64,000 nucleotides of DNA from Paenibacillus jilunlii (GCF_900102965.1 NZ_FNGM01000028.1:1-64000), one strand, 5' to 3'. Positions 34,519 to 42,619 are shown, numbered from the stretch's first letter. The notes: a model not told the origin generated them from the sequence alone. Program-made: numbers and translations.

Positions 34519-36597
34519 ATGGCAAGAGAGTTCTCCTTGAAAAATACACGTAATATCGGGATCATGGCACATATTGATGCTGGTAAGACTACTACCACTG
34601 AGCGGATTCTATTCTATACAGGCCGTACGCACAAGATCGGTGAAGTTCACGAGGGTGCTGCTACAATGGACTGGATGGAACAAGAACAAGAGCGCGGAAT
34701 CACCATTACTTCTGCCGCTACAACCGCTTCGTGGAAAGGTCACCGCATCAATATCATTGATACTCCGGGACACGTTGACTTCACTGTTGAAGTTGAACGT
34801 TCCCTTCGTGTATTGGATGGGGCAGTAGGCGTTTTCAGTGCGAAAGAGGGCGTTGAGCCTCAGTCTGAAACTGTATGGAGACAGGCTGACCGGTATGGTG
34901 TTCCCCGTATCGCATATGTCAACAAAATGGATATCATCGGCGCGGACTTCCTTAACGTTGTAGAAAGCATGCGTGATCGCTTGCAAGCCAATGCAGTTGC
35001 AATTCAGCTGCCAATTGGTGCCGAAAACGACTTCGTTGGTATTATTGACCTGGTTGAGCAGAAAGCTCACATCTTCAAAGATGACCTGGGACAAAACATC
35101 GAAGTTACGGACATTCCGGCAGAATATCTGGAACAAGTTGAGGAGCGCCGTCTCGAGCTGATCGAGAAGGTTGCAGAACTCGACGAAGATCTGACTATGA
35201 AGTACCTGGAAGGCGAAGAAATTACAGTTGATGAAATCAAGGCTGCACTGCGCAAAGGCGTATGTGAGGTTAAGATCTTCCCTGTAATTGTCGGATCCTC
35301 CTACCGCAACAAAGGTGTTCAGCTGATGATGGACGCTGTTGTTGATTACTTGCCATCTCCTCTGGATGTACCTGCTATTCAAGGTCATCTGGATGACGGT
35401 ACTGAAGCGGTTCGCCACTCTTCGGATGAAGAACCATTCTCAGCACTGGCATTTAAAATCATGACAGACCCTTATGTTGGTAAACTTACGTTCTTCCGTG
35501 TATACTCCGGTATCCTGGAATCCGGTTCTTACGTAGTTAACGCTACTAAGAACAAACGTGAGCGCATCGGCCGTATCCTGCAGATGCATGCGAACAGCCG
35601 CCAAGAAATCTCCATCGTTTACGCTGGTGATATCGCGGCAGCCGTTGGTCTGAAGGACACAAGTACCGGTGATACACTTTGCGATGAGAAACATCCGGTT
35701 ATCCTGGAATCCATGAACTTCCCTGATCCGGTTATCGAAATCGCAGTTGAGCCAAAAACCAAAGCTGACCAAGATAAATTGGGCGTTGCTCTAGGTAAGC
35801 TGACTGAAGAGGATCCAACTCTTCGTGCGCATACTGATGAAGAAACTGGCCAAACCATCCTGGCAGGTATGGGTGAGCTTCACCTTGACATCATCATCGA
35901 CCGCATGCGCCGCGAATTCAAGGTAGAAACCAACGTGGGTAAACCACAGGTTGCTTACCGTGAAACATTCAAAGCACCAGCACGCGTCGAAGGTAAATTC
36001 GTTCGCCAATCCGGCGGTCGCGGTCAGTACGGTCACGTATGGGTTGAATTCGAACCTCTCGAACCAGGTACTGGCAGCCAATTCGAAAGTAAAGTTGTCG
36101 GTGGTTCCGTTCCTAGAGAATACATCGCTCCTGCACTTGCCGGTATTGAAGAGCAGATGAAAAACGGCGTTCTCGCAGGCTTCCCGCTTGTAGACGTTAA
36201 GGCTACCATCGTAGATGGTTCCTACCATGATGTTGACTCCAACGAAATGGCGTTCAAAATCGCCGGCTCGATGGCACTCAAAGCAGCCAAAGACAAGTGT
36301 AAGCCTGTCCTGCTTGAGCCAATCATGAAAGTGGAAGTAACTGTTCCTGAAGAATACATGGGCGATGTAATGGGTATGCTGAACTCCCGTCGCGGCAGAA
36401 TCGAAGGTATGGATTCCCGTGGTGGTGCGCAGATTATCCGTGCGAAGGTGCCTCTTTCCGAAATGTTCGGTTATTCCACAACACTCCGTTCCGGTACTCA
36501 AGGACGCGGCGTATTCTCGATGGAGCTTTCTCACTACGAAGAAGTGCCTAAGACTATCGCTGAAGAAATCGTCTCCAAGAACAAAGGCGCAGAGTAA
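34519..36597 (+). CDS. fusA: Elongation factor G
   Basis: A 692-residue GTPase for ribosomal translocation. The P loop AHIDAGKTT is at 17-25, followed by RGITITSAATT (switch I) and DTPGHVDF (G3), NKMD (G4). Domains II-V follow, ending with RSGTQGRGVFSMEL. Length is typical; no fusidic-acid resistance change was assessed. Third gene of the str operon. Confidence 0.98.
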   Translation: MAREFSLKNTRNIGIMAHIDAGKTTTTERILFYTGRTHKIGEVHEGAATMDWMEQEQERGITITSAATTASWKGHRINIIDTPGHVDFTVEVERSLRVLDGAVGVFSAKEGVEPQSETVWRQADRYGVPRIAYVNKMDIIGADFLNVVESMRDRLQANAVAIQLPIGAENDFVGIIDLVEQKAHIFKDDLGQNIEVTDIPAEYLEQVEERRLELIEKVAELDEDLTMKYLEGEEITVDEIKAALRKGVCEVKIFPVIVGSSYRNKGVQLMMDAVVDYLPSPLDVPAIQGHLDDGTEAVRHSSDEEPFSALAFKIMTDPYVGKLTFFRVYSGILESGSYVVNATKNKRERIGRILQMHANSRQEISIVYAGDIAAAVGLKDTSTGDTLCDEKHPVILESMNFPDPVIEIAVEPKTKADQDKLGVALGKLTEEDPTLRAHTDEETGQTILAGMGELHLDIIIDRMRREFKVETNVGKPQVAYRETFKAPARVEGKFVRQSGGRGQYGHVWVEFEPLEPGTGSQFESKVVGGSVPREYIAPALAGIEEQMKNGVLAGFPLVDVKATIVDGSYHDVDSNEMAFKIAGSMALKAAKDKCKPVLLEPIMKVEVTVPEEYMGDVMGMLNSRRGRIEGMDSRGGAQIIRAKVPLSEMFGYSTTLRSGTQGRGVFSMELSHYEEVPKTIAEEIVSKNKGAE

Positions 36598-36646
36598 TCG
36601 CATTTTTTAACTTGCCGTCCGGATATTAAACTCAGTCATCTAAGAA

Positions 36647-36676
36647 TTGCATGTAGGCGGGCGGCTCAAATATAAG
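36647..36676 (+). promoter_or_regulatory. Possible tuf promoter
   Basis: TTGCAT at 36647-36652, an 18-nt spacer and TATAAG at 36671-36676, 30 nt before tuf. A separate tuf promoter would match the high need for EF-Tu. Confidence 0.45.
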
Positions 36677-36705
36677 GAACCCCACATTAAGGAGGAACTG
36701 TTCAA

Positions 36706-37896
36706 ATGGCAAAGGCAAAGTTTGAACGTAACAAACCGCACGTTAACATCGGTACTATCGGTCACGTCGACCATGGTAAAACAACCCTGACTGCTGCAAT
36801 CACTACTGTATTGTCCAAGAAATACGGTGGCGCTGCTGTAGCATTCGACCAGATCGACAAAGCTCCAGAAGAACGCGAACGTGGTATCACTATCTCCACA
36901 GCTCACGTTGAATATGAAACTCCTAACCGTCACTACGCTCACGTAGACTGCCCTGGACACGCCGACTATGTTAAAAACATGATCACTGGCGCAGCGCAGA
37001 TGGACGGAGCAATCCTGGTTGTATCCGCAGCTGACGGCCCTATGCCACAGACTCGCGAACACATCCTGTTGTCCCGCCAGGTAGGCGTTCCTTACATCGT
37101 CGTATTCCTGAACAAATGCGACATGGTTGAAGACGAAGAGCTTCTGGAACTGGTTGAAATGGAAGTACGCGATCTGCTGAACGAATACGAATTCCCAGGT
37201 GATGACACTCCAATCATCCGTGGATCCGCTCGTGAAGCTCTGCAGAACCCTGATGGCGACTATGCACAAAAGATCGTTGAAATGTTCGAAACGATCGACA
37301 CGTACATTCCGCTTCCAGAACGCGATACTGACAAGCCTTTCTTGATGCCTGTCGAAGACGTATTCTCCATCACTGGCCGCGGTACTGTGGCAACTGGTCG
37401 CGTAGAACGCGGAACAGTTAAAGTCGGAGAAGAAGTTGAAATCGTGGGTATTCACGAAGACAAGAAAAAATCCGTTGTTACGGGCGTTGAAATGTTCCGT
37501 AAATTGCTGGATTCCGCTCAAGCTGGTGACAACATCGGAGCCCTGCTGCGTGGTGTTGACCGCAACATGATCGAACGCGGACAAGTATTGGCTAAGCCAA
37601 ACTCCGTTAACCCACACACTGAGTTCACTGCTCAGATCTACGTTCTGACTAAAGAAGAAGGCGGACGTCACAAACCATTCTTCACTGGTTACCGTCCACA
37701 GTTCTACTTCCGTACAACTGACGTGACTGGTATCATCAACCTGCCAGAAGGTACTGAAATGGTTATGCCTGGTGACAACATCACTGTAACCGTACAACTG
37801 ATTTCCCCTATCGCTATTGAAGAAGGTACTAAATTCTCCATTCGCGAAGGCGGACGTACAGTTGGCGCCGGTACTGTTGCTTCTATCCAAAAATAA
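36706..37896 (+). CDS. tuf: Elongation factor Tu
   Basis: A 396-residue GTPase delivering aminoacyl-tRNA. The P loop GHVDHGKTT is at 19-27, with RGITISTAHVE (switch I), DCPGHADY (G3) and NKCD (G4). Domains 2 and 3 are complete to the end VGAGTVASIQK. Very strong codon bias and an AAGGAGGA site. Followed by a terminator, then by genes unrelated to translation. Confidence 0.98.
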   Translation: MAKAKFERNKPHVNIGTIGHVDHGKTTLTAAITTVLSKKYGGAAVAFDQIDKAPEERERGITISTAHVEYETPNRHYAHVDCPGHADYVKNMITGAAQMDGAILVVSAADGPMPQTREHILLSRQVGVPYIVVFLNKCDMVEDEELLELVEMEVRDLLNEYEFPGDDTPIIRGSAREALQNPDGDYAQKIVEMFETIDTYIPLPERDTDKPFLMPVEDVFSITGRGTVATGRVERGTVKVGEEVEIVGIHEDKKKSVVTGVEMFRKLLDSAQAGDNIGALLRGVDRNMIERGQVLAKPNSVNPHTEFTAQIYVLTKEEGGRHKPFFTGYRPQFYFRTTDVTGIINLPEGTEMVMPGDNITVTVQLISPIAIEEGTKFSIREGGRTVGAGTVASIQK

Positions 37897-37934
37897 TTCG
37901 GTTCTATCCGTTAGGATAGATATGAACCCAAATG

Positions 37935-37969
37935 CAGGGATTCTTCTAACGAAGAGTCCCTGTTTTTTT
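37935..37969 (+). terminator. tuf terminator
   Basis: CAGGGATTCTTC (37935-37946) pairs with GAAGAGTCCCTG (37951-37962), one wobble, loop TAAC, then seven T. Ends the str operon before the inserted genes. Confidence 0.95.
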
Positions 37970-37971
37970 AA

Positions 37972-38057
37972 ATATAAGCATTTATATGTTTCACGCTACA
38001 AATTTCTCGTAGAAACGGTACCCCTATTGAAGAAGGCGAAGCCGTTTATGCTTGTAT
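37972..38057 (+). ncRNA. Possible three-way-junction structured element
   Basis: Three nested or adjacent helices are readable. P1 is 37972-37981 with 38048-38057 (10 bp, one G-T). P2 is CTAC 37996-37999 with GTAG 38009-38012. P3 is AAACGG 38013-38018 with CCGTTT 38042-38047. P2, P3 and P1 abut without unpaired bases on the 3' side. It lies between the tuf terminator and the minus-strand terminator. It could be chance in AT-rich spacer DNA. Confidence 0.25.
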
Positions 38058-38092
38058 AAAAAAACTCCACTTTCAAATATCTGAAAGTAGAG
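38058..38092 (-). terminator. Terminator of the V4R-cupin operon
   Basis: On the minus strand CTCTACTTTCA pairs with TGAAAGTGGAG (38065-38075 with 38082-38092, one wobble), followed by seven T (A run at 38058-38064). Confidence 0.9.
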
Positions 38093-38105
38093 CCGCAATC
38101 TATTT

Positions 38106-38447
38106 TTAGATTTCCTTGGCATACATGGGTGAAGGAGTCTTACTTAAGACCACATGCAAACTTGCGGGTTGATCACTGGTGTTAGCATAGGCAAAGGATT
38201 CATCACCGGCAATATGGAGGATATCTCCTTCCACAAAAGCATAATCCGCTCCGTTCACTTGGATGCTTCCTTTTCCTTTTAAGGCTAAGAGGTATACCTC
38301 AGCTCCAGGGTGCTTGTGGACAGGCAGTTGCTGACCGGGCATAAAGTTAAGCACAAATACCAAACTATCGCCTTTTTGAAAAAGCACTCTCTTCGTAAAA
38401 TGTTCTTCCTGATACTGAACCGCTTCGGCTACTGTCTTTTTTTCCAT
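38106..38447 (-). CDS. Small cupin-domain protein
   Basis: A 113-residue single-domain cupin. Motif 1 is G38-x5-H44-x-H46-x3-E50, the usual metal-binding set; motif 2 lies around GDILHIAGDE near 74-83. Cupins of this size bind metals or small ligands or act as simple sensors or enzymes; the substrate is unknown. The ATG at 38447 follows AGGG at 7 nt; an in-frame TTG at 38465 is less likely. It follows the V4R gene by 36 nt and is the second gene of the predicted FNR-controlled operon. Confidence 0.85.
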   Translation of the reverse strand: MEKKTVAEAVQYQEEHFTKRVLFQKGDSLVFVLNFMPGQQLPVHKHPGAEVYLLALKGKGSIQVNGADYAFVEGDILHIAGDESFAYANTSDQPASLHVVLSKTPSPMYAKEI

Positions 38448-38483
38448 GTTAATCCCTGCTTTCAATTATTTTATTTAATGCAA

Positions 38484-38954
38484 TTACAGCTTAACTTCAT
38501 ACTCACAATGTTCATGACCGGCAGCATTACATTTGATCTCTTTGACGGCAACTCTTCGTCCCATAATTTTAGTGAGAGATCCTTCGAGAATGGCTCCTTC
38601 CAAATCACAAATCATTTTCTCCTCCTCAAGTGAAGGAAGACCTTTACAGAAGCAATCCTCCACAGCAATGTTAATTTTGTGCTCATCAGAGTGAATTATA
38701 CGAGGAATTCCAATCTTAAGGGACTCAAACAGCATAAGCAGCTCTTCAACTGTGGTGGCAGGCAGACTTTCACCAATTTTCCTTCCGATTGTAAGCGTAG
38801 TCCCTTTGCCGCCGAGGGGCAGTCCCTGATTTAAGCCAATTAAACGGATAGTCCGGAATAATTCAAGGGGAACCATATCCCCCAGTTGTGAACGGTCCAT
38901 CTTTTTCATATCTTCAAAGGTATATTGCAGCATGGCCGGCTTCAGCTCCTTCAT
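38484..38954 (-). CDS. V4R-domain protein
   Basis: A 156-residue protein ending in the V4R signature E139-x2-C142-x3-G146-x3-C150-E-Y. Further cysteines C101, C103 and C116 could take part in metal or redox chemistry. V4R (4-vinyl reductase) domains bind small ligands and occur in tetrapyrrole and aromatic sensing or synthesis proteins; the ligand here is unknown. Start read as ATG at 38954; a TTG at 39041 with AAGGAG is possible but would place the FNR box inside the gene. First gene of a minus-strand operon with the cupin gene. Confidence 0.82.
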   Translation of the reverse strand: MKELKPAMLQYTFEDMKKMDRSQLGDMVPLELFRTIRLIGLNQGLPLGGKGTTLTIGRKIGESLPATTVEELLMLFESLKIGIPRIIHSDEHKINIAVEDCFCKGLPSLEEEKMICDLEGAILEGSLTKIMGRRVAVKEIKCNAAGHEHCEYEVKL

Positions 38955-39002
38955 ATTTCTATTTCTATACCCTAATTTTGCGGGAGAAAGGGTTGCATTT
39001 CC

Positions 39003-39016
39003 TTGATGCAGATCAA
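39003..39016. promoter_or_regulatory. FNR box in front of the V4R-cupin operon
   Basis: TTGAT-GCAG-ATCAA, a perfect palindromic match to the FNR consensus TTGAT-N4-ATCAA. It is 49 nt upstream of the V4R start, in the spacer to the divergent FNR-type gene. On the minus strand a TATAGA -10 candidate lies further downstream. Confidence 0.85.
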
Positions 39017-39030
39017 TTTTTCTGCAATAT

Positions 39031-39046
39031 TGTGCGGACAATCACT
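39031..39046. promoter_or_regulatory. Second CRP/FNR-like palindrome
   Basis: TGTGC-GGACAA-TCACT matches TGTGA-N6-TCACA at 8 of 10 defined positions. Its centre is 41.5 nt before the predicted start of the regulator transcript, if the -10 is TATGGT at 39068-39073. Possible autoregulation or input from another Crp-family protein. Confidence 0.4.
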
Positions 39047-39104
39047 TGGGCTCCTTAGAATCCTTGTTATGGTGAAATAGCAGAGAAGAAAGGGAGGGAG
39101 AAGA

Positions 39105-39815
39105 ATGATGAACTGTAATGCTTGTGAGTCCTTATCCTGTGTCCGGGGAGTGCCGGTGTTTGAGAGCCTTTTAGACAAAGAACTGGTGATGATCGAAGCG
39201 ATCATTGAATCCCATCATTATAATAGAGGCCAGCAGGTATTCAGAGAGGGTGAAGAGTCGGATTCATTGTTTGTGGTGAAAAGCGGACTCCTTAAATTGA
39301 CCCAAAGTAATGAAGAGGGAAAGCAGCATGTGGTGAGATATCTTTTTCCGGGAGATTATTTCGGGCAGTTCGCGCTGCTGCACCATAAACGGAATAACTT
39401 TACTGCAGAAATTGTAGAGAGTGGCAGGGTATGCCGGTTGCGGCGCAAAGATTTTCTGCCTCTTTTAGAGCAAAATGTTTCCTTGGCGTTCAGCTTTTTG
39501 ATGTCCATGAGCGAGCAGCTGCAGCAGGCAGAGGAGACAGCAGGTGTCATGCATATGTTTGAGGTAGAAACACGGCTTGCAAGACTGCTGGTAAAGTTGA
39601 CATATGGGAACAAAACAGGGCCATTTCCCCCAACCAGAAACCAAGTAGTTGAACTTCCTTCAGCGAAAAAAGAAATTGCAGCCATGATTGGAACTACCGC
39701 TGAAACCCTAAGCCGCAAGCTGCACAAATTAGAAGCCGGAAATATTATTGCTGTACACCGAAGAAGTGTAGAAATTATAGATATGGAAGCCCTCTGCCGG
39801 ATAGGAGGATACTGA
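39105..39815 (+). CDS. FNR-type transcription regulator, predicted [4Fe-4S] oxygen sensor
   Basis: A 236-residue Crp/Fnr protein. Cysteines C4, C7 and C12 (C-x2-C-x4-C) and C110 in GRVCRL sit as the four cluster ligands of E. coli FNR (C20, C23, C29, C122). The effector domain shows GEESDSLFVVKSG and PGDYFGQFAL. The helix-turn-helix holds E200, S203 and R204, the same spacing as FNR E209, S212, R213 that read TTGAT. GGAGGG lies 6 nt before ATG 39105. Divergent from the V4R-cupin operon with a perfect FNR box between them. Cluster binding is inferred. Confidence 0.9.
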   Translation: MMNCNACESLSCVRGVPVFESLLDKELVMIEAIIESHHYNRGQQVFREGEESDSLFVVKSGLLKLTQSNEEGKQHVVRYLFPGDYFGQFALLHHKRNNFTAEIVESGRVCRLRRKDFLPLLEQNVSLAFSFLMSMSEQLQQAEETAGVMHMFEVETRLARLLVKLTYGNKTGPFPPTRNQVVELPSAKKEIAAMIGTTAETLSRKLHKLEAGNIIAVHRRSVEIIDMEALCRIGGY

Positions 39816-39963
39816 GAGAGGAAAGTTCCAGATTGTTATATATTGAAATTGACTGAACCTTATTGCTGTAAATATACGTTCTGCAATTCGACAACTATAG
39901 ACAGTAATCTGCATTTTTATTTAAATTAAACGACAATTTTCTACAAAATAATATTTAAAATTC

Positions 39964-39993
39964 TTTACATCTCGACAGCTTATGCAGTAGAAT
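39964..39993 (+). promoter_or_regulatory. Promoter of the globin-coupled sensor
   Basis: TTTACA at 39964-39969, an 18-nt spacer and TAGAAT at 39988-39993, in very AT-rich DNA. A TATAAT at 40001-40006 lacks a -35. Confidence 0.5.
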
Positions 39994-40040
39994 ATTTCTA
40001 TATAATAATGTAAATTATTAGAAATATGGGGGAGCTGGGT

Positions 40041-41390
40041 ATGGAAAAAAGGCCATTTTCTTTTAAACATGGATTTTTGTCACACAATACCGATAAGGAA
40101 GACCTCGCCGCCCCCTCATCTCTTAGTGATGAATCTTCATCTCTAACGGGAAGTTCTTTTTATATCCTTGAAGGTCATGATGAGTTGAATGAGCAAATGC
40201 AAATGATAGATTTATCTGTAGAAGATCTCGTACTGCTACGACGAATGAAACCAATTGTGGAGAAGGATATCGACTACATTTCCGACCAGTTTTATAAGAC
40301 GGTGCTGGGTGTGGACAAGCTGCAGGCGATCATTCTGGAACACAGCAGTATAGAACGGCTCAAAAAAACCTTAAGAGAACATATTATTGAAATGTTTGAA
40401 GGTTCTATTAATGAAGAATATATCGCCAAACGACTGACTATTGCCAAAATACATAAGCGTGTTGGCCTTGAGCCCAAGTGGTATCTTTCCGCTTTTCAAA
40501 ATTTGCAAAATGTATTTATCACCGTCATTTACAATGAAACCGATAGGGACGATGAAAGGCTCAAGGTTGTTCAGACGGTAACCAAGCTGCTGAATCTGGA
40601 GCAACAGCTGGTTCTGGAAGCCTATGAGAAAGAAAATATCCGGGAGAAGGAAGAGCAGTATCTTTTAGTGAAAAATGAACTGAAGCAGAAAATTGCCGAA
40701 TTCAGCGGTGAACTTATAGATCTGAGCATCGATACCAATGCTGCTGTAGAGCAGCTGGTGGCGAGCAGCAATGAAGTGAACAATACCTTCCGCCGTACTG
40801 CTACGTCCGCTCTGGAGTCACAAGGAATGGCCACAGAAGGACATGGTCATCTGGATAGTCTTACAGGTCAGATTAACCTCATCTATGAGAGCACACATGC
40901 TATGGTACGGTCAGTGAATGAACTAAGCAGCTCATCCAAGCAAATTCAGAAGATTGTGGCTGCAGTCCAGGACATAGCTGATCAGACAAAAATACTGTCG
41001 CTCAACGCCACCATCGAAGCAGCACGGGCGGGTGAGCACGGCAAAGGTTTCGGTGTGGTTGCCGGGGAGGTTAGCCGTCTGGCAGAGGATACGAAGAATA
41101 CAGTTGTGCGGATTGGAGAGCTGACCCAGCAATCGGGCAGTCTCACGATCCAGGTCGTTGAGGAAATCCGGAAAGTGCAGGAGCTGACCAAAAGCGGCAA
41201 ACTCCAATCTATAGAAACCAGTCAGCTCTTCAGTGATATTGTGAAATCCATGCAGCTTAGCACACAGGAGATAGTGACCGTAGAAGAAGAGATTAAAGTG
41301 TTGATTCAGACCATCGAAGGGATCGGATCAAGTACAGCACAAACAGCAGCATCTGCAGAGTATTTTAAGAAAGCTACAGACAATCTCTAA
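40041..41390 (+). CDS. HemAT-like globin-coupled chemotaxis sensor
   Basis: A 449-residue soluble sensor. Residues about 55-205 form a sensor globin: H138 in KIHKRVG matches the proximal haem His123 of B. subtilis HemAT, and Y85 in QFYKTV matches Tyr70, with the same 53-residue distance. The C-terminal half is a methyl-accepting signalling domain with the hairpin tip LNATIEAARAGEHGKGFGVVA. No membrane span. Expected role: oxygen sensing and aerotaxis through CheA. The ATG at 40041 is 6 nt after GGGGGAG. Its N-terminal 45 residues are longer than in Bacillus HemAT. Confidence 0.93.
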   Translation: MEKRPFSFKHGFLSHNTDKEDLAAPSSLSDESSSLTGSSFYILEGHDELNEQMQMIDLSVEDLVLLRRMKPIVEKDIDYISDQFYKTVLGVDKLQAIILEHSSIERLKKTLREHIIEMFEGSINEEYIAKRLTIAKIHKRVGLEPKWYLSAFQNLQNVFITVIYNETDRDDERLKVVQTVTKLLNLEQQLVLEAYEKENIREKEEQYLLVKNELKQKIAEFSGELIDLSIDTNAAVEQLVASSNEVNNTFRRTATSALESQGMATEGHGHLDSLTGQINLIYESTHAMVRSVNELSSSSKQIQKIVAAVQDIADQTKILSLNATIEAARAGEHGKGFGVVAGEVSRLAEDTKNTVVRIGELTQQSGSLTIQVVEEIRKVQELTKSGKLQSIETSQLFSDIVKSMQLSTQEIVTVEEEIKVLIQTIEGIGSSTAQTAASAEYFKKATDNL

Positions 41391-41437
41391 GCGATAAACA
41401 GCGTTCGCTGCGCAATTACTTCTATAATAATAGGAAG

Positions 41438-41473
41438 AAAACAGTGCCTGAAAAAATTATGCACTGTTTTTCT
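41438..41473 (+). terminator. Terminator of the globin sensor gene
   Basis: AAAACAGTGC (41438-41447) pairs with GCACTGTTTT (41461-41470), followed by TCT. It isolates the inserted genes from the S10 operon. Confidence 0.88.
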
Positions 41474-41481
41474 ATTTTCAC

Positions 41482-41510
41482 TTGCAATGTTACCGCCTAT
41501 TATATATAAT
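41482..41510 (+). promoter_or_regulatory. S10 operon promoter
   Basis: TTGCAA at 41482-41487, a 17-nt spacer and TATAAT at 41505-41510. The leader to rpsJ is about 130 nt. Confidence 0.85.
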
Positions 41511-41647
41511 AATAAATGTTGTTCTGAGACGTTGCGATGATGTGAGAGGTTACTGACACACCCGGCCCCTTTGCCATGAGGTCGACGTCAGAAAATTTTC
41601 ACGGAGTATGTCCGATAATAAATTGGGCGATAGAAGGAGGGACTAAA

Positions 41648-41956
41648 ATGGCAAAGCAAAAAATTCGTATCCGCTTGAAAGCATACGACCACAGAATTCT
41701 TGATCAATCCGCAGAGAAAATCGTTGAAACAGCAAAACGTTCGGGTGCTGGTGTATCCGGGCCGATTCCGTTGCCAACTGAGAAACAAGTTATTACTATT
41801 CTCCGTGCGGTACACAAGTACAAGGATTCCCGTGAGCAGTTTGAAATGCGTACTCACAAACGTCTGATCGACATTGTGAATCCAACACCACAAACTGTGG
41901 ATGCCTTGATGCGCTTGGATCTACCGTCCGGTGTAGATATCGAAATCAAATTGTAA
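41648..41956 (+). CDS. rpsJ: Ribosomal protein S10 / NusE
   Basis: A 102-residue protein of the 30S head, also the NusE partner of NusB and NusG. QKIRIRLKAYDHRILD at the N terminus and the PLPTEKQVITILRAVHKYKD block are typical. The ATG at 41648 lies after GAAGGAGG; an in-frame ATG at 41576 is too far upstream. First gene of the S10-spc-alpha superoperon. Confidence 0.98.
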   Translation: MAKQKIRIRLKAYDHRILDQSAEKIVETAKRSGAGVSGPIPLPTEKQVITILRAVHKYKDSREQFEMRTHKRLIDIVNPTPQTVDALMRLDLPSGVDIEIKL

Positions 41957-41995
41957 TATTACTAAGTAACTAGGAAAAGAAAAGAGGTGTCAACA

Positions 41996-42619
41996 TTGAA
42001 AGGTATCTTAGGAAAAAAACTCGGTATGACTCAAGTGTTTACTCCAGAAGGTAATGTAATTGCCGTTTCGGTTATCGAAGCTGGACCTTGTGTGGTACTG
42101 CAAAAGAAAGACCTGAATATCGACGGATATGAAGCAGTGCAGTTGGGCTTTTCCGACAAAAAGGAAAGCCGCTCCAACAAGCCTGAACAGGGTCACGCCA
42201 AAAAGGCAAATGCAACACCTAAGCGCTACGTTCGTGAAATTCGCGGTGTTGACCTCGGGGCTCTCGAGGTTGGACAGGAACTGAAGGCTGATATCTTCAC
42301 TGAAGGCGAATTTGTTGACGTAACTGGCACTACTAAAGGTAAAGGTTTCCAAGGCGTTATCAAACGTTGGGGCCAAAGCCGCGGACCAATGGCTCACGGA
42401 TCGCGTTACCATAGAAGACCGGGTTCCATGGGTTCCATTCAAGCTAACCGTGTTCCTAAGGGCAAACGCCTGCCAGGACATATGGGTCACACGACTGTAA
42501 CGGTTCAAAAGCTTGAGATCATCAAGGTAGACGTAGAACGTAATGTGTTGCTGGTTAAAGGCGCAATTCCGGGCCCTAAAAACAGCTTCGTGAAAGTTAA
42601 AGAAACCGTAAAGAAATAA
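41996..42619 (+). CDS. rplC: Ribosomal protein L3
   Basis: A 207-residue protein near the peptidyl transferase centre. MKGILGKKLGMTQVF at the start and GKGFQGVIKRWGQSRGPMAH in the middle are diagnostic. The TTG at 41996 is 6 nt after AAGAGGTG and matches family starts; a GTG at 41987 overlaps that site. Second gene of the S10 operon. Confidence 0.97.
   Translation: MKGILGKKLGMTQVFTPEGNVIAVSVIEAGPCVVLQKKDLNIDGYEAVQLGFSDKKESRSNKPEQGHAKKANATPKRYVREIRGVDLGALEVGQELKADIFTEGEFVDVTGTTKGKGFQGVIKRWGQSRGPMAHGSRYHRRPGSMGSIQANRVPKGKRLPGHMGHTTVTVQKLEIIKVDVERNVLLVKGAIPGPKNSFVKVKETVKK

Noticed and set aside
36640..37890. Long minus-strand open frame opposite tuf
   Set aside because: Codon bias of tuf keeps the opposite frame open; Ser/Phe/Val-rich nonsense composition.
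38025..38040. Tuf fragment duplicated downstream of tuf
   Set aside because: Only about 14 nt (CTATTGAAGAAGG) are shared, too short to call a duplication.
38955..39041. TTG start for the V4R gene at 39041
   Set aside because: AAGGAG precedes it, but it would put the perfect FNR box inside the coding region and add residues without V4R features. Not fully excluded.
39950..39980. Sigma-D promoter for the globin sensor
   Set aside because: TAAA is followed at the right distance only by CTCGACAG, about half of the GCCGATAT consensus.
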